Source of the DNA: Rhodospirillaceae bacterium | GTDB taxonomy: Bacteria; Pseudomonadota; Alphaproteobacteria; Rhodospirillales; Rhodospirillaceae | Length of the DNA: 64,000 nt | Direction of reading: 5' to 3' | Assembly (NCBI GenBank): GCA_018666155.1 | Contig: JABJAH010000061.1 | Coordinates: 62,001 to 126,000 of the forward strand | Part shown: positions 34,231-42,094 of the stretch, one piece after another | Layout: the number at the start of each line of letters is the position of its first letter | Position numbering within the stretch: the stretch's first letter is position 1 | Notes under the pieces: generated by a model | What the model was told of the DNA's origin: nothing | What the model saw: the letters and a program-made list of their open reading frames with translations, nothing else | The model's database searches: none | Position numbers and translations under genes: made by a program

Positions 34231-35802
34231 TCAGCGAGCCATGCGCAGTTTATCGACAGCCAGCTGTTTGTGGCGGAAGGGCAGTTCGCCAAGCCGGTCA
34301 CTAGCGGCGATCACATCAACGATGTGAACGAGGAATAGGGCCGGCGCGAGATCATGCATACGCTGCGAAAGATCTTGCAGCGTCCGCGAGCGTTCTTCTG
34401 GGTCAAACATACCGTGGGAGGCGTCGATCATCGGCATCAGATCGGGCTCACAAAAGAAGGCCCCGGTTTTCTTGCATGAAAATATTTCTATGGCCCGAAT
34501 GACGTCCCAGTAAGACGCGGCGTTCCATGTCGCGGAGATTGCATCTGCGTCGCCCCAGTCACCGGTAAAGTATTTACGAATCCACTGTTGGCCTTGCAGC
34601 GGGTTTAATTCCATAGACACGCCGACGGCTGCCAGATCCTGCGCGACTTTTTGGTACATGGTCGGCGCTTCAAGGATGCCGGTGATCAGCACTTCCGCCT
34701 GGAACGATAATCCGGATCCATAACCCGCATCAGCCAAGAGCGCCCGTGCCCGCTCAGGGTCATAAGGGTATGGGCTGATATTTGGATTGTAACCGGCCAT
34801 TCCTGGAAGGCCGGCCTGTCCTGCAGCGGTGGTCGTTCCCATCATAATGATGTCGGCAATCGCCTGTTTATCGACCGCATAGTTGAGAGCCTGCCGCACC
34901 CGTTGGTCAGCGAAGGGTGATGTTGGATCACGGTTCGCTAGGGCGAGCGAGGCCACCTGTCCGCCAGGCTTGGTTACGATGCGGAAGCCTTGCTCTCGCA
35001 GCGCGTCAATCTCAACGATGCCAAAGTTATAGCCAACGTCGACCAATCCAGACAGTAGTGCCTGCACTTGTGACGGCGCATCCTTAACAATGCGAATATC
35101 GACGGTGTCGATTTCGACTGGGGGGCGCCAGCTATCTTGATTTCCTTTCAGGAGCGGGCGTTGTGCGTCCAACCGCCAATCTTCAACCACATAGGAGCCG
35201 GTGCCAATCGGTGCCATGCTAAACGCATCGGGGCCAAGTTCCTCGTAGAGCCAGGGCTCGGGCATGATGATTGTGCCAAAGCGTCGAGGCAGCAATACAT
35301 CTGGGACGAAGGTTTCAACTTCGACCGTCACGTCATCGATAGCACGCACAGATTTAATGCTGCGGGTCTCGGCGGAGATCACATACCGACGCGCCGCGTC
35401 GCTCTTGAGATACTCAATCGTTTTGACGACGGCATGGGCGGTGAAAGCTCGTCCGTTAGAGTAGCGGACGTTGGGGCGCAAATTGATTTGCCAGGTGGTG
35501 TCCGAAGTCGGCTCCGCGCTCAGCGCAAGGCCGGGCTCCAATGTGCCGTCCGTTGAGACATAGAACAACATGTCGTGAATCATCGCGTGCGGGTTGATCA
35601 CGCCCTGCGGCAACGATGAAAACGGATGTAGTAGGGCGACAATGTTGCCGCCGCCGGTTGCGCGTAAGGTCACCGCATAAGCGGCCTGGCTTATAAAGAT
35701 ACCGGAAAGCGATATTACGAAGAGGCGTCGGGCAAGGCGGGAGAGCCAAGCGTAACAGTTTTGGTCTTTGGCTCGGCGTACGGTGGGTTTGCGCATGTCC
35801 AT
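34231..35802 (-). CDS. Peptide/nickel-type ABC solute-binding protein, orphan
   Basis: A 523-residue periplasmic binding protein of the SBP_bac_5 (DppA/OppA/NikA) family. A positively charged start (MDMRKPTVRRAKDQN) and hydrophobic LFVISLSGIFISQAAYA form a long signal sequence. Family features are MIHDMLFYVSTDGTLEPGLALS, YVVEDWRL, FADQRVRQALNYAVDKQAIADIIMMG and YPYDPERARALLADAGY. No ABC permease or ATPase gene is nearby; the next gene downstream is an MFS transporter. The ATG at 35802 is preferred; 35796 and GTG 35820 are possible. Peptides, or another amide-like compound, are plausible ligands. Confidence 0.9.
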   Translation of the reverse strand: MDMRKPTVRRAKDQNCYAWLSRLARRLFVISLSGIFISQAAYAVTLRATGGGNIVALLHPFSSLPQGVINPHAMIHDMLFYVSTDGTLEPGLALSAEPTSDTTWQINLRPNVRYSNGRAFTAHAVVKTIEYLKSDAARRYVISAETRSIKSVRAIDDVTVEVETFVPDVLLPRRFGTIIMPEPWLYEELGPDAFSMAPIGTGSYVVEDWRLDAQRPLLKGNQDSWRPPVEIDTVDIRIVKDAPSQVQALLSGLVDVGYNFGIVEIDALREQGFRIVTKPGGQVASLALANRDPTSPFADQRVRQALNYAVDKQAIADIIMMGTTTAAGQAGLPGMAGYNPNISPYPYDPERARALLADAGYGSGLSFQAEVLITGILEAPTMYQKVAQDLAAVGVSMELNPLQGQQWIRKYFTGDWGDADAISATWNAASYWDVIRAIEIFSCKKTGAFFCEPDLMPMIDASHGMFDPEERSRTLQDLSQRMHDLAPALFLVHIVDVIAASDRLGELPFRHKQLAVDKLRMAR

Positions 35803-35920
35803 ATTGTGTAAGGCTAGCACGGGGCGTTCTGTCTCGGAACGGGACAGCCAGTGATTAAGACAGATATGGCCACTGGATGCTCGATTCTCTGGCTAGCAGC
35901 CGTTTTCTCTCCGTGACGGA

Positions 35921-36946
35921 TTAGTTGGCTTCAGCACTATCCGCATGAATCACCCCGTTGGGGCGAAACGCCTTGAAGGCAAACGCGAACGGAATGTCGT
36001 GGGCGACGTCCGTTAATGTACCGTCTTGGTTTTTGCGCTGGATCACAACATTGCCAATGTCGCGGCCTTTGCGCACTAAGCCCGTATCGAGCGGTGAGTT
36101 CTGTCCCGCCTCCCAGCTGATAATGATATCGCCCGCCTCAACGCGGCCCAATTCACGCACCATGTCCAAGGCCCAGGCTTGGTCACCGATCGCCACCACG
36201 CGGGAGAGCGGTGGAACCGGCCCATCGTACCGTCCGTCGTAGAGAAAGGGTTTCCGGGCGCTGTCATACTTCCGATACGGGTTGCCGCCGTAGTTTCGGC
36301 TGCCCGGGTCGCGCGGCACCAAAACATCCCCCGCTGGATGACGGGCTAGAAAACGGGAGAAAGATTCCGTGCGGGCCGGATAAGTTTCAAGTTCGGCGCC
36401 AAGCATTTCGCCAACAACCGCTTGGCCGAGAAATTGTTGCCACCAACTTTCCGTCTGCCGGTCGTACATCACCATGTCTGAATGCCGTAACTTACCGGAT
36501 ACGCCGAAATCGAGCACGCGATCGCCGACCGTTCGTTGAAATACGATGCCCGAGTTGCACAACGGGCAGTAGGTGATGGTCAGGGGCAGCCCATTGAACT
36601 CGTCGTTAACAATCTCGTGCCACATCAACGTTGAAACTGGGTAGGCGCGAGCCTCGCCATTAACGGTCACGCTGATGACGGGTTCGTCCGGTCCCAGCCA
36701 GTCAGTTTCTTTCTGGATCATCGCCGCCGGTACGAATCGAGGACTGTCGATGGCAGGGATACCGTCTTTGCCGGGCCCACCGGATTTAACGTCGGAGAAA
36801 TCAATCGAGGCCCGGCTGAAATCTGTGTTCGGCCATTCTTTCGCCCAGCGCTTGGGGTTTGCCTCTGCGCTTGTAATTGCCAGCACGAAACACAAAGCAG
36901 CGCTAAGGCATGCTGTTGTCTTCCCGAAACTGAATGCGCCGGACAT
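35921..36946 (-). CDS. DUF3179 domain-containing secreted protein
   Basis: A 341-residue protein with a signal peptide (GKTTACLSAALCFVLAITSAEA) and a DUF3179 domain: GEARAYPVSTLMWHEIVNDEFNGLPLTITYCPLCNSGIVFQR, GKLRHSDMVMYDRQTESWWQQFLGQAVVGE. The CPLC pair and conserved histidines could bind metal or form a disulfide; the family's function is unknown. The ATG at 36946 is chosen; a TTG at 36961 is in frame. The neighbouring genes on the same strand are separated by about 60-120 bases, so co-transcription is uncertain. Confidence 0.88.
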   Translation of the reverse strand: MSGAFSFGKTTACLSAALCFVLAITSAEANPKRWAKEWPNTDFSRASIDFSDVKSGGPGKDGIPAIDSPRFVPAAMIQKETDWLGPDEPVISVTVNGEARAYPVSTLMWHEIVNDEFNGLPLTITYCPLCNSGIVFQRTVGDRVLDFGVSGKLRHSDMVMYDRQTESWWQQFLGQAVVGEMLGAELETYPARTESFSRFLARHPAGDVLVPRDPGSRNYGGNPYRKYDSARKPFLYDGRYDGPVPPLSRVVAIGDQAWALDMVRELGRVEAGDIIISWEAGQNSPLDTGLVRKGRDIGNVVIQRKNQDGTLTDVAHDIPFAFAFKAFRPNGVIHADSAEAN

Positions 36947-37013
36947 GGGTTCATGATTCAACTCGGCGGGTCTAATCGCAAGACACGACCCCGTGAGCTA
37001 CGTGTTTCAACGC

Positions 37014-38792
37014 CTATCGCCCGAGAGCGTAACCTTGCATGCCGCGCGGATTGGCGGCCGCCCGCATCAGTTCCCCGTCTTGCGCGCAGGCCGACAGCCG
37101 CCCCTCGGACCAAGCCGGTGCCTCGGCAACATCGTGGCCGCGTCGCTTGAGGTCTTCGAGGGTCTGATCAGAGAACCGGCTTTCAGCCACCAGGTGTCCG
37201 GGCTTGGCCAGACGCGGGTAGAAGGAATTAGGCCAGTGCTCGCTATGAAAAGACGGCGCGTCGATGGCTTCTTGCAGGTTCAGTCCGTGGTGCACATGAC
37301 GCAGGAAGAAGGTTACAGACCATTGGTCTTGCTGGTCACCGCCGGGTGTGCCGAAGGCCAAATAAGGCTTGCCGTCACGCAGAGCCAGGGACGGCGTCAG
37401 TGTGGTGCGCGGTCGTTTCCCCGGGGCTAGGGCGTTTGGAGAGCGCTCGTCGAGCCAAAACATCTGGGCGCGCGTGTTCAAACAGAAGCCTAATTCTGGA
37501 ATGGCTGGTGAGCCTTGCAACCAGCCGCCGCTCGGTGTCGCCGAGACCATATTGCCGTGACGGTCGATCACATCCAGGTGGCAGGTATCGCCGCGGGTCT
37601 CACCGGTCTTGGCGACAGTCGGTTCACCGGCGCCAAACTCACCGAGGTCTTGCGCGCCCGCGGGGGCAACGTCGCCCACGCCGATGGGGCCGCCGTAACC
37701 AGAAATTTCTCCCGGCCTTAGACCCATAGCCGCGGTCTCGCTGATCAAGGCCCGGCGCTCGTCCGCATAGGCAGCGCTCAGCAGGGTCTCCAAGGGCACG
37801 TCGGCAAAGTTCGGGTCGCCGTAAAATGCTTCCCGGTCGGCGAAGGCCAGCTTGGCGCACTCGACAACGGTGTGGACAAAGTCTGGTCCTATCGGGTCCA
37901 TGGCGGCAATGTCGAACCCTGACAGCAAGGCCAATTGTTGTAGGAACACCGGGCCTTGTCCCCATGACCCGGTCTTGCACACCGTGTGCCCGTGGTAGTC
38001 CAGCGTTGCCGGGTCTTCGTAACTGGCCGACCAGCCTGCCATGTCATCGCCCGTGAGCAGCCCACGATGGCGACGCCCCGAGGTATCCATGGCTTCCGTT
38101 TTGCGGCTGAAGGAGTCGACGGCCTCTGCGACGAACCCTTCGCGCCAGAGTGATCGGGCGGAGTCTATTTCGGCGTCGCGGTTGGCGCCCGTCGCGTTTT
38201 TAACAATCGCCTTATAGGTGTCGGCCAAAACCGGATTACGAAATAATGTATTCGCCCGCGGCGCGGTCCCATTGTTGAGGTAAAGCGCCGCTGACGTTGC
38301 CCACTCTGCTTCAAACAAAGCTGTCATGCGATCGATCACATCAGCTGTTGTCGGCAGTAGTGGTTGACCCTGTTCGGCGTAATAGATCGCGGGGGCGAGA
38401 ACGTCAGCGAGGGGCCAGGTGCCGTGATCGCGCAACAACAGCATCCAAGCGTCGAAGGCTCCCGGTACCACCGCGGCCAGCAGCCCGGTTCCCGGCACTA
38501 GGGGTAAGTCGAGGCCTTGGAAGTGCTTGATGGTCGCGGCTTGTGGCGCCACGCCTTGGCCACACAACACGGTCGCTTTGTCTTCCCCGGCCTTAGCGAA
38601 TAGAATCGGTACCTCGCCGCCTGGACCGTTGAGATGCGGTTCAACAATCTGCAGCGTGAAGCCTGCCGCCACAGCAGCATCGAAAGCATTGCCGCCGCGC
38701 TCAAGCACGCTCATGGCGACGCCGGACGCGATCCAATGGGTCGATGCGGCTACGCCAAAGGTGCCGATGAGTTCAGGCCGGGTTGTAAACAT
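37014..38792 (-). CDS. Gamma-glutamyltransferase family protein (no signal peptide)
   Basis: A 592-residue Ntn-hydrolase of the gamma-glutamyltranspeptidase family. It lacks a signal peptide, so it is cytoplasmic. GGNAFDAAVAAGFTLQIVEPHLNGPGGEVPI near the N-terminus and GDTCHLDVIDRHGNMVSATPSGGWLQGSPAIPELGF are typical. The threonine of DTCH is the expected self-cleavage and catalytic residue. RPRTTLTPSLALRDGKPYLAFGTPGGDQQDQWS is the C-terminal substrate loop. It may remove gamma-glutamyl groups from glutathione conjugates or gamma-glutamylated amines, or act as an acylase. Confidence 0.92.
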   Translation of the reverse strand: MFTTRPELIGTFGVAASTHWIASGVAMSVLERGGNAFDAAVAAGFTLQIVEPHLNGPGGEVPILFAKAGEDKATVLCGQGVAPQAATIKHFQGLDLPLVPGTGLLAAVVPGAFDAWMLLLRDHGTWPLADVLAPAIYYAEQGQPLLPTTADVIDRMTALFEAEWATSAALYLNNGTAPRANTLFRNPVLADTYKAIVKNATGANRDAEIDSARSLWREGFVAEAVDSFSRKTEAMDTSGRRHRGLLTGDDMAGWSASYEDPATLDYHGHTVCKTGSWGQGPVFLQQLALLSGFDIAAMDPIGPDFVHTVVECAKLAFADREAFYGDPNFADVPLETLLSAAYADERRALISETAAMGLRPGEISGYGGPIGVGDVAPAGAQDLGEFGAGEPTVAKTGETRGDTCHLDVIDRHGNMVSATPSGGWLQGSPAIPELGFCLNTRAQMFWLDERSPNALAPGKRPRTTLTPSLALRDGKPYLAFGTPGGDQQDQWSVTFFLRHVHHGLNLQEAIDAPSFHSEHWPNSFYPRLAKPGHLVAESRFSDQTLEDLKRRGHDVAEAPAWSEGRLSACAQDGELMRAAANPRGMQGYALGR

Positions 38793-38811
38793 GAGTGTCG
38801 AGGCCAGGTTT

Positions 38812-39003
38812 AAGCGGGAGCATCCAGCACCTTACGTGCTTCCTCGGCGATGATGCCAGAGCCGACAGAGAACACCCCGTGATCCAACTGCGGCAGGCCA
38901 CGTAGCGCCGCTCAATCACGACGTCGTCACGAATTTCACGCGCGTCGGCTTGGCGTCCTGGGAGAACTGCACCAACACATCCCGCCGTTGCCGTGCGTAG
39001 CAA
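38812..39003 (-). pseudogene. Frameshifted short gene remnant
   Basis: Between the gamma-glutamyltransferase and DUF1499 genes, the minus strand encodes SRRSLLRTATAGCVGAVLPGRQADAREIRDDVVIERRYV in one frame, then GLPQLDHGVFSVGSGIIAEE...LDAPA and a stop in another. The two parts join if one base is restored near 38910. The first part could be a TAT-like leader (SRRSLLRTA). The family is not recognised. No ATG is present, only TTG at 39003. It could instead be two unrelated fragments or a sequencing error. Confidence 0.35.
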
Positions 39004-39040
39004 GCTCCGGCGGGATAATATTGGTCCGATGTCGTCTTGC

Positions 39041-39853
39041 TTAATGCCCGGAGACGCCGCCGACCGCTTTTAGATACTTCCGCACGCGCTCGGCATTGGC
39101 ACCGACATCACCGAAGCCAACTCGTGATTTAGATCGGATATCCAGTTCATAGGCCATCGGCTGTGATTCAATACGAATGACAACATCGTCAATAAATCCG
39201 AACCACGCGGTTTTGTCGTAGGCTTCAATGCGGCCCAATTGTGGATTGGCCGAGACCAGTGTCCAGTTCATATCTTCGACGCCTTGAAGCGCTTTCTCGA
39301 ATACGGCTTCGTAGTTGGTGCCTTCGAAACGCAGCGCCTGTATGTCGGGATAACTGTCCTTCTGTGTTTGCACGACGTTGACCTCGCGGCCGAAACCTTT
39401 GACCAACGGAACATACTCGGGTGGGTTGGCGGCATTGGTCGCCACGCGCAGCGGAACGATATCAACAAAGGCGGGTGGGTTATCAAAGTCTGTTGTGATC
39501 TCGTGGATCGGCGGCGCGTTCCGGCTCATTTGGCTGTAGGGCACCAGGAACACGGCTCCGGCAATAATGATCCCGAGCAACCCGTTGGCGGCATTGCTCA
39601 GGACGTCGCCTTTAAAGGCAATGACCCCAAACACAAACCCAACCACACAAAGTACGGCGCCAGCACCCATCGCATAGATCGCGTAGCGCAACACGCCGAA
39701 AGCGGGGAACAACCCGACGACGTCGGCTTGATACAGTGGCCCAGACAAGGCGGCAACCAGGGCGCCTAAACCCACGATGGTCAAACCGATCGAACAGACC
39801 TTCGCTGCGTATTTCTCAGTAAAGCTTGGTCCCGATGCGGATGCTTCGGCCAT
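39041..39853 (-). CDS. DUF1499 domain-containing membrane protein
   Basis: A 270-residue protein. Its N-terminal half has three transmembrane helices (IGLTIVGLGALVAALSGPLY, YAIYAMGAGAVLCVVGFVFGVIAF and GLLGIIIAGAVFLVPY). The C-terminal DUF1499 domain contains YPDIQALRFEGTNYEAVFEKALQGVEDMNWTLVSANPQLGRIEAYDKTAWFGFIDDVVIRI and the closing SRVGFGDVGANAERVRKYL. Its function is unknown. A frameshifted gene remnant follows directly downstream. The region upstream is a 146-base gap to the CoxM gene, with which it shares orientation. Confidence 0.88.
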   Translation of the reverse strand: MAEASASGPSFTEKYAAKVCSIGLTIVGLGALVAALSGPLYQADVVGLFPAFGVLRYAIYAMGAGAVLCVVGFVFGVIAFKGDVLSNAANGLLGIIIAGAVFLVPYSQMSRNAPPIHEITTDFDNPPAFVDIVPLRVATNAANPPEYVPLVKGFGREVNVVQTQKDSYPDIQALRFEGTNYEAVFEKALQGVEDMNWTLVSANPQLGRIEAYDKTAWFGFIDDVVIRIESQPMAYELDIRSKSRVGFGDVGANAERVRKYLKAVGGVSGH

Positions 39854-39999
39854 GATGATCTCTCCATATGTGTTGTGTGCGAACGCCCACGGCGCTCGAA
39901 TTCTTGGGGACGATCATAGCGCTCGTGCCTGGTCGAACCAAGTCGCTTCAAATTAGCGAAAAACCCTAGAATTCTGCCTTAAATGGCCGGTCCGAGGAC

Positions 40000-40794
40000 C
40001 TAGGCGCAGTCTGCGACTGCGCGTTTGGCCATGACCCCAATCAAGTGCGCGCGGTACTCGGCCGTCGCATGAAGGTCACCGTTGAGGTTGTCTGCCGGGA
40101 CAGTATTGTCGGCAATGGCCTCGGGTGTGAAGGACGCCGTCAAAGCTAGCTCCATCTCCGGTACGCGAAACACGGTCGGTCCGGCGCCGGTAATGGCGAC
40201 GCGAATGCCGTCTTTGGTCTTGGCCACGAAGGCGCCGACAACGGCATAGCGTGATGCGGGGTTGGGAAATTTTTGGTAGGCGGCTGATTCCGGAATTGGG
40301 AAAGACACCTTGGTGACCAGTTCTCCTTCATCCAAAGCGGTCTCGAACATGCCGGTGAAAAACTCATCGGCAGAGACGGTCTTTGTTGTCGTGTGGACGG
40401 TCGCGCCCAATCCGACCAAAGCGCCGGGGTAATCGGCAGCGGGATCGTTATTGGCGATAGAGCCACCAATGGTGCCGCGGTTGCGCACTTGAGGGTCGCC
40501 GATCAAAGACGCGAGGTGGGCCAGGGCTGGAATCGCTTTTTTCACTTCTGCAGAGGCCGCCACATCCGCATGACAGGTCATCGCACCGATGGTCACAGTG
40601 TCGCCGTCAACGGTGATACCGCCGAGGTCGGCGATGCTGCCCAAGTCGATCACATCCGATGGACTCGCAAGTCGTTGCTTGAGGGTGGGAATTAACGTCA
40701 TGCCGCCGGCCATATAGGTCCCGTCATCGGCTGAGTCGAAGGCTTGCTTTGCGTCATCCAATGACGCGGCTTTTTTATATTCAAACGCGTACAT
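40000..40794 (-). CDS. FAD-binding medium subunit of a molybdenum hydroxylase (CoxM-like)
   Basis: A 264-residue protein of the xanthine dehydrogenase/CO dehydrogenase medium-subunit family, which carries FAD and passes electrons from the iron-sulfur subunit to the acceptor. [19 protein letters not shown] starts the domain. AGGMTLIPTLKQRLASP and RNRGTIGGSIANNDPAADYPGALVGLGA are the two FAD-contact motifs. The C-terminal cluster domain ends HATAEYRAHLIGVMAKRAV. It overlaps the CoxS gene by one base (TGATG), so the two are coupled. No large (CoxL, molybdopterin) subunit gene is in this window. Confidence 0.93.
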   Translation of the reverse strand: MYAFEYKKAASLDDAKQAFDSADDGTYMAGGMTLIPTLKQRLASPSDVIDLGSIADLGGITVDGDTVTIGAMTCHADVAASAEVKKAIPALAHLASLIGDPQVRNRGTIGGSIANNDPAADYPGALVGLGATVHTTTKTVSADEFFTGMFETALDEGELVTKVSFPIPESAAYQKFPNPASRYAVVGAFVAKTKDGIRVAITGAGPTVFRVPEMELALTASFTPEAIADNTVPADNLNGDLHATAEYRAHLIGVMAKRAVADCA

Positions 40795-41273
40795 CAGGCG
40801 CCTCCCTGCATGGCTTTAGCGCCTGCCGCGATGGCTTTCACAATGCCATGGTAGCCGGTGCAGCGGCACAGGTTACCTTCGAGTTCTTCGCGAATGGTTT
40901 GTTCGTCTAGCTCTTCACCCTTGTGACGATCAACCATGGCCAGCGCTGACATGATCATGCCCGGAGTGCAGAAGCCGCACTGTAGACCGTGGTTGTCACG
41001 AAACGCTTCCTGCATCGGGTGCAGTGGTCCGTCTGCCGGGGCAACGCCTTCAATGGTCTGGATGTCTTGGCCGTCGGCTTGCGCTGCGAGAAGGGTGCAG
41101 GCTTTGACGGATTTGCCATTCATATGAATGGTGCAAGCGCCGCACTGGCTGGTGTCACAGCCGACGTGGGTGCCGGTCAGCCCAAGCTGATAGCGAATAA
41201 ACTCCACCAGCAGGGTGCGGGACTCAACCTCGCCGCTTTCCTGTTTACCGTTAATCTTGACCGATATTTGCAT
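40794..41273 (-). CDS. 2Fe-2S small subunit of a molybdenum hydroxylase (CoxS-like)
   Basis: A 159-residue electron-transfer subunit with two 2Fe-2S clusters. The plant-ferredoxin-type site is [22 protein letters not shown], and the C-terminal helical site is CGFCTPGM...[16 protein letters not shown]. The start MQISVKING at 41273 is preferred over the extra five residues upstream. The gene is coupled to CoxM and 37 bases downstream of CoxG. The missing catalytic CoxL means the complex is either completed by a gene elsewhere or not functional as a hydroxylase. Confidence 0.95.
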   Translation of the reverse strand: MQISVKINGKQESGEVESRTLLVEFIRYQLGLTGTHVGCDTSQCGACTIHMNGKSVKACTLLAAQADGQDIQTIEGVAPADGPLHPMQEAFRDNHGLQCGFCTPGMIMSALAMVDRHKGEELDEQTIREELEGNLCRCTGYHGIVKAIAAGAKAMQGGA

Positions 41274-41310
41274 CGTACCTGCGTCCATTTTTTAGCGTTG
41301 GATGGTTTGG

Positions 41311-41964
41311 TTATCCGAAGATAGTCCAAATTACAGCGAACGCGAAGATACCTAAAATCATCGCCAGCCAAATCTCAAAAGAAATCGGCCGAAAGCTGTT
41401 CAGAGCATCGGGTTTCTGGGTCGCCTGGGCAACGGTTTCTGTAACTGGAGTGGGTGCTACTGGCTCCGTAAAAATCCCAGGTTCATTTTCGCCGTCTGTG
41501 GCTGCAGCCGTTGGTGGCGCGCCAAGGGCGGACGCTTCTTCGCTGAATTTCGAGAAAAACTGATCGGCCATTTTCTTGGCTGTCGAATCGATCAATCGGC
41601 TGCCAATCTGGGCCAGCTTGCCGCCGACATTGGCCGAGACTTCGTAGCTCAGAGTCGTGCCAGCACCGTTCTCTGCCAGGCTGACTTTGGCGCCGCCTTT
41701 GGCGAATCCAGCCGCCCCGCCTTTGCCCTCGCCCGAGATCGTGTAGCCGTTGGGCGGGTTAATATCCGATAGGGTAACGGCGCCGGTGAATTTGGCCTTC
41801 ACCGGCCCGACCTTGGCTGACACCGTTGCTTCAAGTTCGGTCTCGGAATGCTTGGTGATGGATTCGCAGCCCGGGATGCAGATCTTCAAAACATCAATGT
41901 CATTGAGGGCCGCCCACACGGCTTCACGCGGTGCCGCTATGTCGTATGACCCATTCATGTCCAT
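41311..41964 (-). CDS. CoxG-like SRPBCC protein with C-terminal membrane anchor
   Basis: A 217-residue protein resembling carbon monoxide dehydrogenase subunit G. The SRPBCC domain (about 1-145) is MNGSYDIAAPREAVWAALNDIDVLKICIPGCESI, AKVGPVKAKFTGAVTLSDI and GTTLSYEVSANVGGKLAQIGSRLIDSTAKKMADQFF. A low-complexity linker leads to a C-terminal helix (IWLAMILGIFAFAVIWTIFG). Family members recruit the hydroxylase to the membrane or mature it. The ATG at 41964 follows GGGAGACA; the open frame extends 60 codons upstream and overlaps the symporter gene, but without coding character. Confidence 0.9.
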   Translation of the reverse strand: MDMNGSYDIAAPREAVWAALNDIDVLKICIPGCESITKHSETELEATVSAKVGPVKAKFTGAVTLSDINPPNGYTISGEGKGGAAGFAKGGAKVSLAENGAGTTLSYEVSANVGGKLAQIGSRLIDSTAKKMADQFFSKFSEEASALGAPPTAAATDGENEPGIFTEPVAPTPVTETVAQATQKPDALNSFRPISFEIWLAMILGIFAFAVIWTIFG

Positions 41965-42094
41965 GCTAGATGTCTCCCGCGAGCGAACGTGGGCACGGTT
42001 TGCCCCGCCGGGAATGAAAATGCAACCAGGCTGGCCACGGTAATCCTCGCGTGTATACGGGGCAGGCGGATATGGCTGCGCTATCCGTGCCGCC

